DNA from: Clostridia bacterium
Lineage (GTDB): Bacteria > Bacillota > Clostridia > TANB77 > CAG-508
NCBI GenBank assembly: GCA_022794055.1
Contig: JAAWEA010000019.1
Span: 1 to 33,581 of the forward strand
Reading direction: 5' to 3'
Length of the DNA: 33,581 nt
Part shown: positions 19,833 through 29,268 of the stretch, piece by piece
How the letters are laid out: every line of letters starts with the position of its first letter
Numbering within the stretch: position 1 is the first letter of the stretch
The notes under the pieces: generated by a model
Seen by the model: the letters and a program-made list of their open reading frames with translations, nothing else
Database searches by the model: none
Told to the model about the DNA's origin: nothing
Translations under genes and position numbers: made by a program

Positions 19833-21449
19833 ATGATTAAAATAGTTAATAAAAACAAAAAAACAATTGTTTTAATTATAATTTTATTAATTTTAATAAA
19901 TATTTTAAATGTTGTAGCACCTTATGTTTTAAAATTAATCATTGATGAATTCTCTCAAAATATAGTAATAAAAAAACTTATTGTTTTAGTAAGCATATAT
20001 TTATTAGTCAAAATAAGTATAATTTTAGTAAAAGCAGTAAAAAATAAAAAAACTAATTTCGTATCAAACAAAATGTTAAGTGAACTAAGAGATACAATGC
20101 TTAACAAAATATTAGCTATGAAACTAGAAACATTTAATAAATTTTCGTCATCAGATATTTATACAAGATTAACATTAGATGCTGAAAATGTAAAATTATT
20201 ATTTTCAGATAATATACCTGTTGTATTAAACGATGTTTTACATATGTTACTAATGATAATTGTAATGTTAATAATTGATATTAAATTAGCGTTAATAGGT
20301 ATAACTATTATAGCTGTTATTGCAGGATATTCATTTTTACTTATTAATAAATTAAGAAAAATTGATAAAATAGTATTTGACAAAAGAGATTTAGAAAATA
20401 GACAATATTCAGAAGATTATAATAAAAGTAAATTAACCAAATTCTTTTCACTTGAAGAAAAAAATATAGAAAAAATTAATAACTTATTAGATGAAGAACT
20501 AAAAAATAGGTTCAAATATACTACTCTAAATTCATTTTTATGGCCTATTGGAGTGTTTTTAGAATCAATAGGAATTTATGCAATTTTATATTATGCTTTA
20601 AATATAAACACAACCTATAGTTTAGGAACTATATACATATTTTTATATTATATAAAACAATGTTTTAACCCATTAAAAGAAATATTTAACCAAATAGAAC
20701 AGATTCAAGAGTCAACTATTTCATTACAAAGAATAAATACAATTTTACAAATAAAAGAAAAAGAAGATATTTATATAGGATATAGCATAGATAAGTTTAA
20801 AGGAAATATTGAGTTTGAGGATGTAAGTTTTACCTATGGTAAAAAACATATTTTTAAAAATGCTACATTTAAAATAAATCAAGGTGAAAAAGTTGCAATT
20901 ATAGGAAAAACAGGAGCTGGAAAAACTACAATAACACAAGCGTTAATGCGATTATATCCTATAAAAGATGGAATTATTACAATTGATGGTTTTGACATAG
21001 AACAAATATCAATAGAATCAATTAGGCATAATATCTCATATATTTCTCAGAATGCTTATGTACTAAATGATACTTTAAGAAGAAATATTTTACTAGATAA
21101 AACAGATATAAGAGATGAACAAATATTGGATATTATAGACAAAATTGGTGCTAACCCATTACTTTCAAGATTAGAAAATGGATTAGATGAAGTAATTAAT
21201 ACAAATAGATTATCAAAAGGAGAATTACAAATTATAGCATTTATTAGAGCTATAATACATGATGCAAGTATTTATATATTTGATGAACCTACATCAAATA
21301 TTGATTTAAGGACAGAAAAAATGATACAAAGTATTATTGATAAAATCTCTAAAACTAGTACAGTCCTTATCATTGCTCATAGATTAGCTACAATTAAAAA
21401 TGTTGATAAGATTATAGAAATTAAAGATGGTAGTGTAAAGGTTGTATAA
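19833..21449 (+). CDS. ABC exporter half-transporter (partner; ORF-track start 19806, more likely start 19833)
   Basis: Walker A GKTGAGKTT; signature LSKGE; Walker B IYIFDEPTS; H-loop AHR; GGGAG RBS inside the 3' end of the upstream gene. Confidence 0.88.
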   Translation: MIKIVNKNKKTIVLIIILLILINILNVVAPYVLKLIIDEFSQNIVIKKLIVLVSIYLLVKISIILVKAVKNKKTNFVSNKMLSELRDTMLNKILAMKLETFNKFSSSDIYTRLTLDAENVKLLFSDNIPVVLNDVLHMLLMIIVMLIIDIKLALIGITIIAVIAGYSFLLINKLRKIDKIVFDKRDLENRQYSEDYNKSKLTKFFSLEEKNIEKINNLLDEELKNRFKYTTLNSFLWPIGVFLESIGIYAILYYALNINTTYSLGTIYIFLYYIKQCFNPLKEIFNQIEQIQESTISLQRINTILQIKEKEDIYIGYSIDKFKGNIEFEDVSFTYGKKHIFKNATFKINQGEKVAIIGKTGAGKTTITQALMRLYPIKDGIITIDGFDIEQISIESIRHNISYISQNAYVLNDTLRRNILLDKTDIRDEQILDIIDKIGANPLLSRLENGLDEVINTNRLSKGELQIIAFIRAIIHDASIYIFDEPTSNIDLRTEKMIQSIIDKISKTSTVLIIAHRLATIKNVDKIIEIKDGSVKVV

Positions 21450-21570
21450 AAAGATAAAATAATATATTATAATAAAAAAGCAGAAACTTATGAAATTTTT
21501 ATGTTGCTAATAATGATTTAATTAGTGAAAATTATAAAAATATTAAGAATATAAATTTTAGGGAGAAAAG

Positions 21571-23127
21571 ATGAAAAAAAATAAATTAGAAATTACTCCT
21601 TCTTCTATATATTTAATGCACAAATATTGGGGAAAAAAACCTTCAAAAGATTTAAGAAATATAATAGAAAAATATACAAAAGAAGATAATTTATTATTAG
21701 ATCCATTTTCTGGATTTGGAGGTTTAGGCATTGAAGGAGTATTGTTAGAAAGAAATGTTATATTAAATGATTTGAACCCAGTTGCAAATTTTATTTCTAG
21801 TACAATATTAAATTTAAATATTGATATACAATTATTTGAAAATTATTATAAAAATATTAGAGAAAAATATTATGAATTTTCAAATAAATGGTATATGTTT
21901 AACAATGATAAAATAATAACTATTTTAAGAAACAAAAATGACATCCCATTAAAATTAAAACTATATAATAAAAACACAAAAAAAATGTTTGAATATAAAT
22001 TAAGTGATTTGGAGAAAGAGAAATTTATAGAAGAAGAAAAAAAATATAAAATAAAAGATTGGTATCCAGATAAAAAGTTAATTATAAATTCTAGAATATC
22101 GGCTAAAGAAAATATGAAAATAAGTGATTTGTTTTCTAAAAGAGAATTAATTTGTCATGCTTATTTATATAGTTTAATTAAAGAATTAGATAAATCACCA
22201 GAAAAAGAATTATTTAAACTTGCTTTTACATCTAATTTAGCAAATTGCTCTAAGTTAGTGCCACCTATTACATCAAGAGGAGAAATGTCTCAAGGAGCAT
22301 GGATGACAGGATTTTATATTGCAGAAAAATATCTTGAAAATAATGTTTTTCATTATTTTGAAAATAGAGTTAAAAAAGTTTTAAAAGGGAAAAAGGAATT
22401 TATTGACATAGTATCAAAAAAGAAGAAAATAGGTACATGCAATATTACGAATTATGATGCTAAAAATCTAAAAATAGACAAAGAAACAATTGATTTCGTA
22501 TTTACTGATTTTCCTTATGGAGATACAGTACCTTATTTTGAACAAAGTCAGATATGGAATTCATGGCTAAAATATAATGTTGATTATGATAATGAAATTG
22601 TTGTATCTAATAGCTCTGAAAGAAATAAAGATGATGAAAATTTTGCAAAAGATATTGAAAAATCTATCAAAGAGATTAATCGAGTATTGAAAGATCAATC
22701 ATATTTTGTATTTACTTTTCATTCACTAAATGGAAATGAATGGAAAGCAATATCAAATGCTTTATTAAAATATAATTTTGAATTTGTTGATTGCCAGTTA
22801 TTATTGCAAAAAACATTTACTCCAAGACAATTAAATCGAAAATTTACAGTAAAAGGTGATTTATTAGTTATTTACAAAAAGAACAAAGAAGATAAACAAC
22901 TAGGAGTAAAATTAGATGATATTCAAGAAAATATAAAAAAAGAAATCTTAAAGAAATGTAATTCCAAAAAAGTATATGATACAAATTATTTAATAACTTT
23001 ATGTGTTAAATGTTTATTAAAATATAATTATATAAGTAATGATGTTGATTTTTTTGAGTTAATAAAAAGATTTTTTGAAATTGATAAAAAAGATGAAAAA
23101 AAATGGAGATTAAAAAATGAAATATGA
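21571..23127 (+). CDS. DNA methyltransferase (HKYWxxKP type, candidate N6A/N4C MTase)
   Basis: HKYWGKKP motif-X region, LLLDPFSGFGGLGIEGVLLERN motif I, VFTDFPYGDTVPYFEQSQIWNSWL motif IV (DFPY variant). Confidence 0.85.
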   Translation: MKKNKLEITPSSIYLMHKYWGKKPSKDLRNIIEKYTKEDNLLLDPFSGFGGLGIEGVLLERNVILNDLNPVANFISSTILNLNIDIQLFENYYKNIREKYYEFSNKWYMFNNDKIITILRNKNDIPLKLKLYNKNTKKMFEYKLSDLEKEKFIEEEKKYKIKDWYPDKKLIINSRISAKENMKISDLFSKRELICHAYLYSLIKELDKSPEKELFKLAFTSNLANCSKLVPPITSRGEMSQGAWMTGFYIAEKYLENNVFHYFENRVKKVLKGKKEFIDIVSKKKKIGTCNITNYDAKNLKIDKETIDFVFTDFPYGDTVPYFEQSQIWNSWLKYNVDYDNEIVVSNSSERNKDDENFAKDIEKSIKEINRVLKDQSYFVFTFHSLNGNEWKAISNALLKYNFEFVDCQLLLQKTFTPRQLNRKFTVKGDLLVIYKKNKEDKQLGVKLDDIQENIKKEILKKCNSKKVYDTNYLITLCVKCLLKYNYISNDVDFFELIKRFFEIDKKDEKKWRLKNEI

Positions 23128-24193
23128 AGAATTAATAAAATTATATAAAAATAATGAATTTAGAAAAATAGATAAAGAATCAAATTCAAAAAAATTTTAC
23201 CTTTTAAGAAGTATTTCAAAAGCAAATACTTTAAAAAAATTCTGTAAAGTAACAGGAGTAAATAGAAATTTAAATGAGATTTTAGATAATGATAACATAG
23301 ATGAAGGCACAATAGTCGACTTTATAAGAAATGAATTTAATGCTAAAAGTGATACTGAAACTAAATATATTGAAGCTGAATTAAATAAGATGCAAAATTT
23401 TAATTGGGGAGGCTCAATGGGAAATAATTTAGAAAAAAATATTGTAAATCATTATGTAAAAAAAATTATGAAATATGAAGAAATAAAAGAGGCAATTTCA
23501 GGATCGATTCAAAAAAGTGTAGATGGATATACTTTAAACTCATGGTATAATCACTGGTCAACAATATTAATAGAAGAAATATTTAACAGCAATAAACGAA
23601 TTTTGCCAACTATCGACTTAGTTGTAAAAATAGATTTTTTTATAGATAATATTCCATTTGATTTAAAAGTTACTTATTTTCCAGAAGAATTGATGAAAAA
23701 ATCTATATCAGATGAATTGTATAAAAAATATGGAAGTAAAAATGAATTAACTTGCTTTAAAAGAATAGCTAAGCAGCTTAATATTACAATACCTAACGAT
23801 TTAAATGACAAAGACTTAATTTTATGTTTAAATAAATTATTAAGAGAATCAATAAATAATAAAGCAAAACAGTTTTTAGAGGATATTTCAAACATGAAAA
23901 AAAGAGTAATAGATTATTATAAGAAACACCCAAATGAATTAATTATTTGGTTATATGAAAATCAAGGAGAAATGCGATTTGATGCTGCAAATAGATTCTA
24001 TTTAGTGCTTGTGGATTCTGAAAATATTTATGAGAGTTGGACACTAAAAAGAAATGTTAATCTATTAAAAAAGGAAATACAAGCAAAGTTAGAAAGTTTT
24101 AATAGTGAAAAAATAAATAATATCACATTTCATTGGAATAAAGATGATAAAGATTATACATGTATATCTGAACTATTATTTATTATAAAATAG
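23117..24193 (+). CDS. Putative restriction endonuclease, PD-(D/E)xK-like
   Basis: Overlaps MTase gene by 11 nt; HWSTILIEEIF...IDFFIDNIPFDLKVT compatible with a PD-(D/E)xK core. Confidence 0.6.
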   Translation: MKYEELIKLYKNNEFRKIDKESNSKKFYLLRSISKANTLKKFCKVTGVNRNLNEILDNDNIDEGTIVDFIRNEFNAKSDTETKYIEAELNKMQNFNWGGSMGNNLEKNIVNHYVKKIMKYEEIKEAISGSIQKSVDGYTLNSWYNHWSTILIEEIFNSNKRILPTIDLVVKIDFFIDNIPFDLKVTYFPEELMKKSISDELYKKYGSKNELTCFKRIAKQLNITIPNDLNDKDLILCLNKLLRESINNKAKQFLEDISNMKKRVIDYYKKHPNELIIWLYENQGEMRFDAANRFYLVLVDSENIYESWTLKRNVNLLKKEIQAKLESFNSEKINNITFHWNKDDKDYTCISELLFIIK

Positions 24194-24284
24194 GACGTAT
24201 ACAATTTATTTAGAATGAAAAAAGATGCCACTATTAAATTTGCTATGAGTTATTAATAAAATAAATATAAAACGAGGTGATATT

Positions 24285-25517
24285 GTGAAAAACAAAAAAT
24301 ATTATTTAATTTGTTCTATTTTAATTATATTAATAGCCATTTTTGGCACCACCTTGTATTTTAATCAAAACATTAAAGAAAACATAATAGAAGAAAACAT
24401 AGAAAAACCTAGAGAAAAAACTTTAGACGAAAAAGTAGAAGAAGAAATAAGTAAAATGAGTCTAGAAGAAAAAATAGGGCAACTATTAATAATTTCATAT
24501 AGAAATAAAGAATATACTACTGAACTAGATAGTATTTTAAAACAAGTTAAGCCATCTGGTTTTATACTATTTTCTGAGAATATTACTACTTATGAAAATA
24601 CAACAAATTATATTAGACAGATAAAAAGTACATCATCAATTCCGATGTTTATATCTATAGATCAAGAGGGTGGAAATGTTCAAAGAATAAAAAATCTACC
24701 AGATGCAAATGTACTTTCAATACCCAATATGTATAAATTAGGACAAACAAAAAATACAGCACTTTCAAAAAACGTAGGTGGAGTACTAGCATCAGAAATA
24801 AGAGAATTTGGTATTAATTTAGATTTTGCACCAGTATTAGATATTTTTTCTAATCCAAATAATAAAGTAATTGGGCAAAGAGCATTTGGTTCAAATGCCA
24901 GTCTAGTAACAGAAATGGCATTACATTTTGCAAAAGGAATGGAAAGCAATGGTGTAATTGCATGTTTCAAACATTTTCCAGGACATGGAGATACAAATGA
25001 AGACTCTCATATTAAATTACCTATTGTATATAAAACAAAAGAACAGTTATATCAAAGAGAACTAATACCATTTAAATCAGCAAGTCAAAATAATGCTTCT
25101 ATGATTATGGTTGCACATATTGCTTTACCTAATATTACAGGAAATTATATTCCAGCATCTTTATCAAAAGATATAGTTGCAGGTATATTGAGAAATGAAT
25201 TAAATTATAATGGTGTAGTTATTACAGATTCTATAGAAATGAAGGCACTATCAGATAATTATACTTTAAAAGAAATATGTAATTTATCATTAAATAGTGG
25301 TGTAGATATTATATTAATGCCAGAAAATCCAATTCTTGCAGTAAAGAATATTAAAGAACTCATTTTTGAAGGAAGTATATCAGAAGAAAGAATTGATGAA
25401 TCTGTTAAAAGAATATTATTACTTAAATATAATAAAGGATTATATGAGGAGAATGAGTTGAATAAAGAAAATATAGGAACACCAGAACATAAGCAAGTAT
25501 TAAATCAAATTAAATAA
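24285..25517 (+). CDS. Glycoside hydrolase family 3 / beta-N-acetylhexosaminidase, membrane anchored (GTG start)
   Basis: IDQEGGNVQRI, FAPVLDIFSNPNN, KHFPGHGDTNEDSH, GVVITDSIEMKAL. Confidence 0.9.
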   Translation: MKNKKYYLICSILIILIAIFGTTLYFNQNIKENIIEENIEKPREKTLDEKVEEEISKMSLEEKIGQLLIISYRNKEYTTELDSILKQVKPSGFILFSENITTYENTTNYIRQIKSTSSIPMFISIDQEGGNVQRIKNLPDANVLSIPNMYKLGQTKNTALSKNVGGVLASEIREFGINLDFAPVLDIFSNPNNKVIGQRAFGSNASLVTEMALHFAKGMESNGVIACFKHFPGHGDTNEDSHIKLPIVYKTKEQLYQRELIPFKSASQNNASMIMVAHIALPNITGNYIPASLSKDIVAGILRNELNYNGVVITDSIEMKALSDNYTLKEICNLSLNSGVDIILMPENPILAVKNIKELIFEGSISEERIDESVKRILLLKYNKGLYEENELNKENIGTPEHKQVLNQIK

Positions 25518-25545
25518 AAGACTATAAAAAAAGAAGGAACAAAAG

Positions 25546-26193
25546 ATGGAAAAAATAAAAAAATTTTTAAAAAAGAATTTTGTATGGATAATATTATTTA
25601 TATGCTTAATTGGATTTTGTTTTTTAGCAGAAGAAGCTTATAATAAGGAAATAATGAAGATAGATGTTGTAGGGTATAAAACAATATCTATACTTTTGAT
25701 GTCAGATTTTACAACATCATTATCTAAAATAATTACAAATTTTGGTGGAGCAATATATTTAATATTATTTTCCATAATTTTATTATTAGTTATAAAAAAC
25801 AAAAAAATAGGACTTACAATAGTTGGGAATTTGCTAATAGCAACAATATTAAATATATTATTAAAAAATATACTTCAAAGACCTAGACCAATAGAATATA
25901 GATTAATTGATGAAACTGGATATAGCTTTCCATCTGGACATTCTATGGTAGCTATGGCCTTTTATGGTCTTTTAATATATCTAATTTATAGATATGAAAA
26001 AAATAAATTTTTGAAGTATATATTAATATCACTATTAAGCATTTTAATAATTCTTATTGGTATTAGCAGAATTTATTTAGGTGTTCATTATACAAGTGAT
26101 GTATTAGCAGGATTTTTAATTTCAATATCTTATTTAATCATTTATATAAAGGTAATAAATAAATTTATGAATTTAAATGATAAGATTGTGTAA
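25546..26193 (+). CDS. PAP2 family phosphatase, membrane protein
   Basis: KNILQRPRP, YSFPSGHSM, SRIYLGVHYTSDVLAGF. Confidence 0.93.
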   Translation: MEKIKKFLKKNFVWIILFICLIGFCFLAEEAYNKEIMKIDVVGYKTISILLMSDFTTSLSKIITNFGGAIYLILFSIILLLVIKNKKIGLTIVGNLLIATILNILLKNILQRPRPIEYRLIDETGYSFPSGHSMVAMAFYGLLIYLIYRYEKNKFLKYILISLLSILIILIGISRIYLGVHYTSDVLAGFLISISYLIIYIKVINKFMNLNDKIV

Positions 26194-26288
26194 ATCATGT
26201 AGGAACATATTTGATTTTATGCAAAAATTATGTTAAAATAAAGGTATATAAACACTTCCCCAGTAAAACACATCAATTAGGAGGACAC

Positions 26289-26612
26289 ATGATGAATGGA
26301 GTATTTTTTAAATTTAATAAAAAGCAATTGGAGAAATTAGAAAATTATGATGATGGGTATGAATATGTATCTTCAGACTTTAGTGGAACAATATTTTTTC
26401 TAAAATTAAAAGATTCAGAAAAAGATGAATATATCATACCTTCAATTGAAAATAAAATGATTGGACATCTATCTAATGCAATAGTTGCTTTTCTGGATGA
26501 AAAAGAAAAAATAATTATTAAAAGCGGAGATAAGGAATATGAATTTATCAGAAATAAGGATACTATAGAGGAAATCTATGGTAAATTTGCAATAATAATA
26601 GCAAATACTTAA
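26289..26612 (+). CDS. Hypothetical protein (ORF-track start 26211; AGGAGG RBS favours 26289/26292)
   Basis: Strong SD TTAGGAGGACAC directly before ATGATG. Confidence 0.65.
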   Translation: MMNGVFFKFNKKQLEKLENYDDGYEYVSSDFSGTIFFLKLKDSEKDEYIIPSIENKMIGHLSNAIVAFLDEKEKIIIKSGDKEYEFIRNKDTIEEIYGKFAIIIANT

Positions 26613-26693
26613 AGAGAAACTGTAAGCTGGGGAATATTGGGGAGATGCTATATCCTCCCTGATTTATTTTATAAAAATAAGGAGAGTGAAAAA

Positions 26694-27795
26694 ATGTTAG
26701 AATTAGAAGAAGCAATAAAACAGTTACAAGAACTAACAGAAAAAATAAAGAATTTAGGTGAATCTCTTTGACATACCACATTTAGAAAAAAAATTAGAAG
26801 AATTAGAAAAAGAAACAAGTAATAGTGAATTTTGGAATAATTCAGAAAATACTACTAAAGTACTTTCTGAAATTAAAAAAATAAAAGATAAATATACAAA
26901 ATTTAAACAGCTAGAAAATGAAATCAATAATTTATTAGAATTATCAGAACTAATAAAAGAAGAATATGATGAAGAAATTGCAGTTGAAATTATAAAAAAT
27001 GCTAAAAAACAACAGAAAGATTATGAAAAATTAGAATTAGAAACATTATTGTCTGGCAAATATGATTGTAATAATGCAATTATAACAATACATCCTGGAG
27101 CAGGGGGGACAGAATCACAAGATTGGGCAGAAATGTTATATAGAATGTATACTAGATGGGCAGTAAAAAACGAATATGTAATTAAAGAATTAGATTATCT
27201 TGAAGGAGAAGAAGCAGGATTAAAAAGTGTAACATTTGAAATTGTAGGAGCAAATGCTTATGGATATATGAAAAGTGAAAAAGGAGTTCATCGTTTAGTT
27301 AGAATATCACCATTTGATAGTGGTGGAAGAAGACATACATCTTTTGCGTCTGTCGAAATATTACCAGAAATAACAGAAGATATTGAAATAACTATTAATA
27401 CAGATGATTTAAGAATAGATACATATAGAGCATCTGGAGCGGGGGGACAACACATAAATAAAACTTCTTCAGCAGTCAGAATTACACATATTCCCACAAA
27501 TATTGTAGTTGCATGCCAATCAGAACGTTCTCAAATTCAAAATAGAGAAACTGCTATGAAAATGTTAAAATCAAAGTTATTTAACTTAAAAGAACAAGAA
27601 CATAAAGAAAGAATTGAAGATTTAAAAGGAGAACAAAGAGAAATTGCATGGGGAAGTCAAATACGCTCTTATGTATTTTGCCCATATACAATGGTAAAAG
27701 ATCACAGAACTAATTATGAAGTAGGAAATGTGCAAGGGGTTATGGATGGAGATTTAGATAAATTTATGGAAAGCTTTTTGAAAATGAAATTATAA
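26694..27795 (+). CDS. prfB: Peptide chain release factor 2, expressed by programmed +1 frameshift
   Basis: 26694-26771 encodes MLELEEAIKQLQELTEKIKNLGESL then in-frame TGA; CTT TGA C shift site leads into DIPHLEKKLEELEKE...; GGQ motif ASGAGGQHINKTSSAVRI. Confidence 0.93.
26766..26772 (+). promoter_or_regulatory. prfB +1 programmed frameshift site (CTTTGAC)
   Basis: Slippery CUU followed by UGAC with upstream AGGTGA SD-like element. Confidence 0.9.
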
Positions 27796-27810
27796 AACTG
27801 AAAATACTGT

Positions 27811-27876
27811 TTGAAAAAGTCCAGAAGAAAAATAAGTGAAATTTTTTTTACTTATTTTTCTTCTGGACTTTTTCAA
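27811..27876. terminator. Long hairpin / terminator after prfB with 27-bp perfect arms
   Basis: TTGAAAAAGTCCAGAAGAAAAATAAGT / ACTTATTTTTCTTCTGGACTTTTTCAA, 12-nt loop. Confidence 0.85.
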
Positions 27877-27971
27877 GCACTTTAATTAATATCAACAAGA
27901 TTTTGTTCTAAAAAAGACAACCTCTGAATATATATAAATATCAGAGAATTGAAAGAAAAGGAGAGAAAAGC

Positions 27972-28268
27972 ATGACTATAGATGAAAGAAATAGTATTAA
28001 CACAGGAGTAATACAAAATTTAATATTAGAGAATAGGGGAAAATTAAGCATTTCTGGAGTAAATGATGTATTAAGCTTTGATGATCAAGTAGTTATGGTT
28101 GAAACTGAGTTAGGTTTACTAACTGTAAAAGGAGAAAATTTAAGAATTAATAAACTAAGCATAGATACATCAGAAGTAATTGTAGAAGGAAATATGTCAT
28201 ATTTAGCATATAGTGATAAAGAAGTAGAAAAAAATAAGGGAAGTCTGATTAGTAAAATCTTTAAATAA
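27972..28268 (+). CDS. yabP: Sporulation protein YabP
   Basis: Small YabP/YqfC-like beta domain (ENRGKLSISGVNDVLSFDDQVVMVETELGLLTVKGENLRINKLSIDTSEVIVEG). Confidence 0.88.
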   Translation: MTIDERNSINTGVIQNLILENRGKLSISGVNDVLSFDDQVVMVETELGLLTVKGENLRINKLSIDTSEVIVEGNMSYLAYSDKEVEKNKGSLISKIFK

Positions 28269-28276
28269 ACAAAGGA

Positions 28277-28732
28277 ATGAGTTTTATGATTGCAAACCAA
28301 GCATATTTATTTTTAATATTTACAATAAATGGTATTATAATAGGTATATTATTTGATGTATTTAGAATTTTAAGAAAAAGCTTTAAAACATCTGATACTA
28401 TAACCTATATTGAAGACATCTTATTTTGGATTTTAACAGGTTTAATATTATTATATTCAATATTTACATTTAGTAATGGTGAAATACGTTTTTATATGTT
28501 CTTAGGAATATTTATAGGGTGCATTTTATATATGTTAATGTTTAGTAAAATATTTATAGAAATAAATGTAAAAATTATTAAAATAATAAAAAATATTATT
28601 ATACATATTTTTAATATTTGTATTTTACCAATAAAAATATTTTTTAAGCCAATACATTTTATTACAATAAATATTAAAAAAGGCATAAAAAGAAATGTAT
28701 TTAAAAGAGAAAAAAAGAAAATAGAGACATAA
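28277..28732 (+). CDS. yabQ: Spore cortex biosynthesis protein YabQ
   Basis: Directly downstream of yabP; membrane protein with GIIIGILFDVFRILRK...DILFWILTG. Confidence 0.85.
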   Translation: MSFMIANQAYLFLIFTINGIIIGILFDVFRILRKSFKTSDTITYIEDILFWILTGLILLYSIFTFSNGEIRFYMFLGIFIGCILYMLMFSKIFIEINVKIIKIIKNIIIHIFNICILPIKIFFKPIHFITINIKKGIKRNVFKREKKKIET

Positions 28733-28819
28733 AATTACATTTTTTTTACAAAAAAGAAGGATTTTTGTAAAAAATGTAGAAATATATAATATATGGAATT
28801 TTAGACTGGAGAGATACTG

Positions 28820-29092
28820 ATGAAAAAAAAGAAATTATATAAAAGACTATTAATTTTACTTGTTTTAATTTATGCAACATTTACTTTAGTAAATCAACAA
28901 AAAGTATTAAATCAATATAGTAAAACAAGTAAAGAACTTAATAAACAAATAGAAGATGAAAAAGTATATAATAAAGAATTAATTGCTGAAAAAGATAATG
29001 TAAATTCTGAAGAATTTATTGAACAAATGGCTAGAGAAAAATTAGATATGTATTATCCAAATGAAAAAGTTTATTTAGATAAAGGAATGTAA
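28820..29092 (+). CDS. Septum formation initiator (DivIC/FtsB family)
   Basis: Short TM + coiled coil, EFIEQMAREKLDMYYPNEKVY; synteny with yabPQ. Confidence 0.85.
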   Translation: MKKKKLYKRLLILLVLIYATFTLVNQQKVLNQYSKTSKELNKQIEDEKVYNKELIAEKDNVNSEEFIEQMAREKLDMYYPNEKVYLDKGM

Positions 29093-29095
29093 TTT

Positions 29096-29119
29096 AAAAA
29101 GCACTTAAAGTGCTTTTTT
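29096..29119 (+). terminator. Rho-independent terminator
   Basis: AAAAAGCACTT-AA-AGTGCTTTTTT. Confidence 0.85.
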
Positions 29120-29268
29120 CTATTAGTAGAGATATTCTTTTTGCAAAATCAATTTAATTTTTTAAAATCTTCCTTTTTTTGGAAATATATGTTATAATAA
29201 AAAAGTATTTATTTAATTCGTAAAAAAATCCCAATTAAAATTTAAAATAAAAAATATAGGAGGAATTT

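Noticed and set aside
21450-21570. Possible degraded peptide (KKAETYEIF...ANNDLISENYKNIKNINF) between the ABC exporter and the methylase
   Set aside because: Short, in two frames, with no recognisable family; AT-rich sequence makes such strings common.
26769-26771. Nonsense mutation in prfB
   Set aside because: The CTT-TGA-C context is the conserved RF2 programmed frameshift; not a defect.
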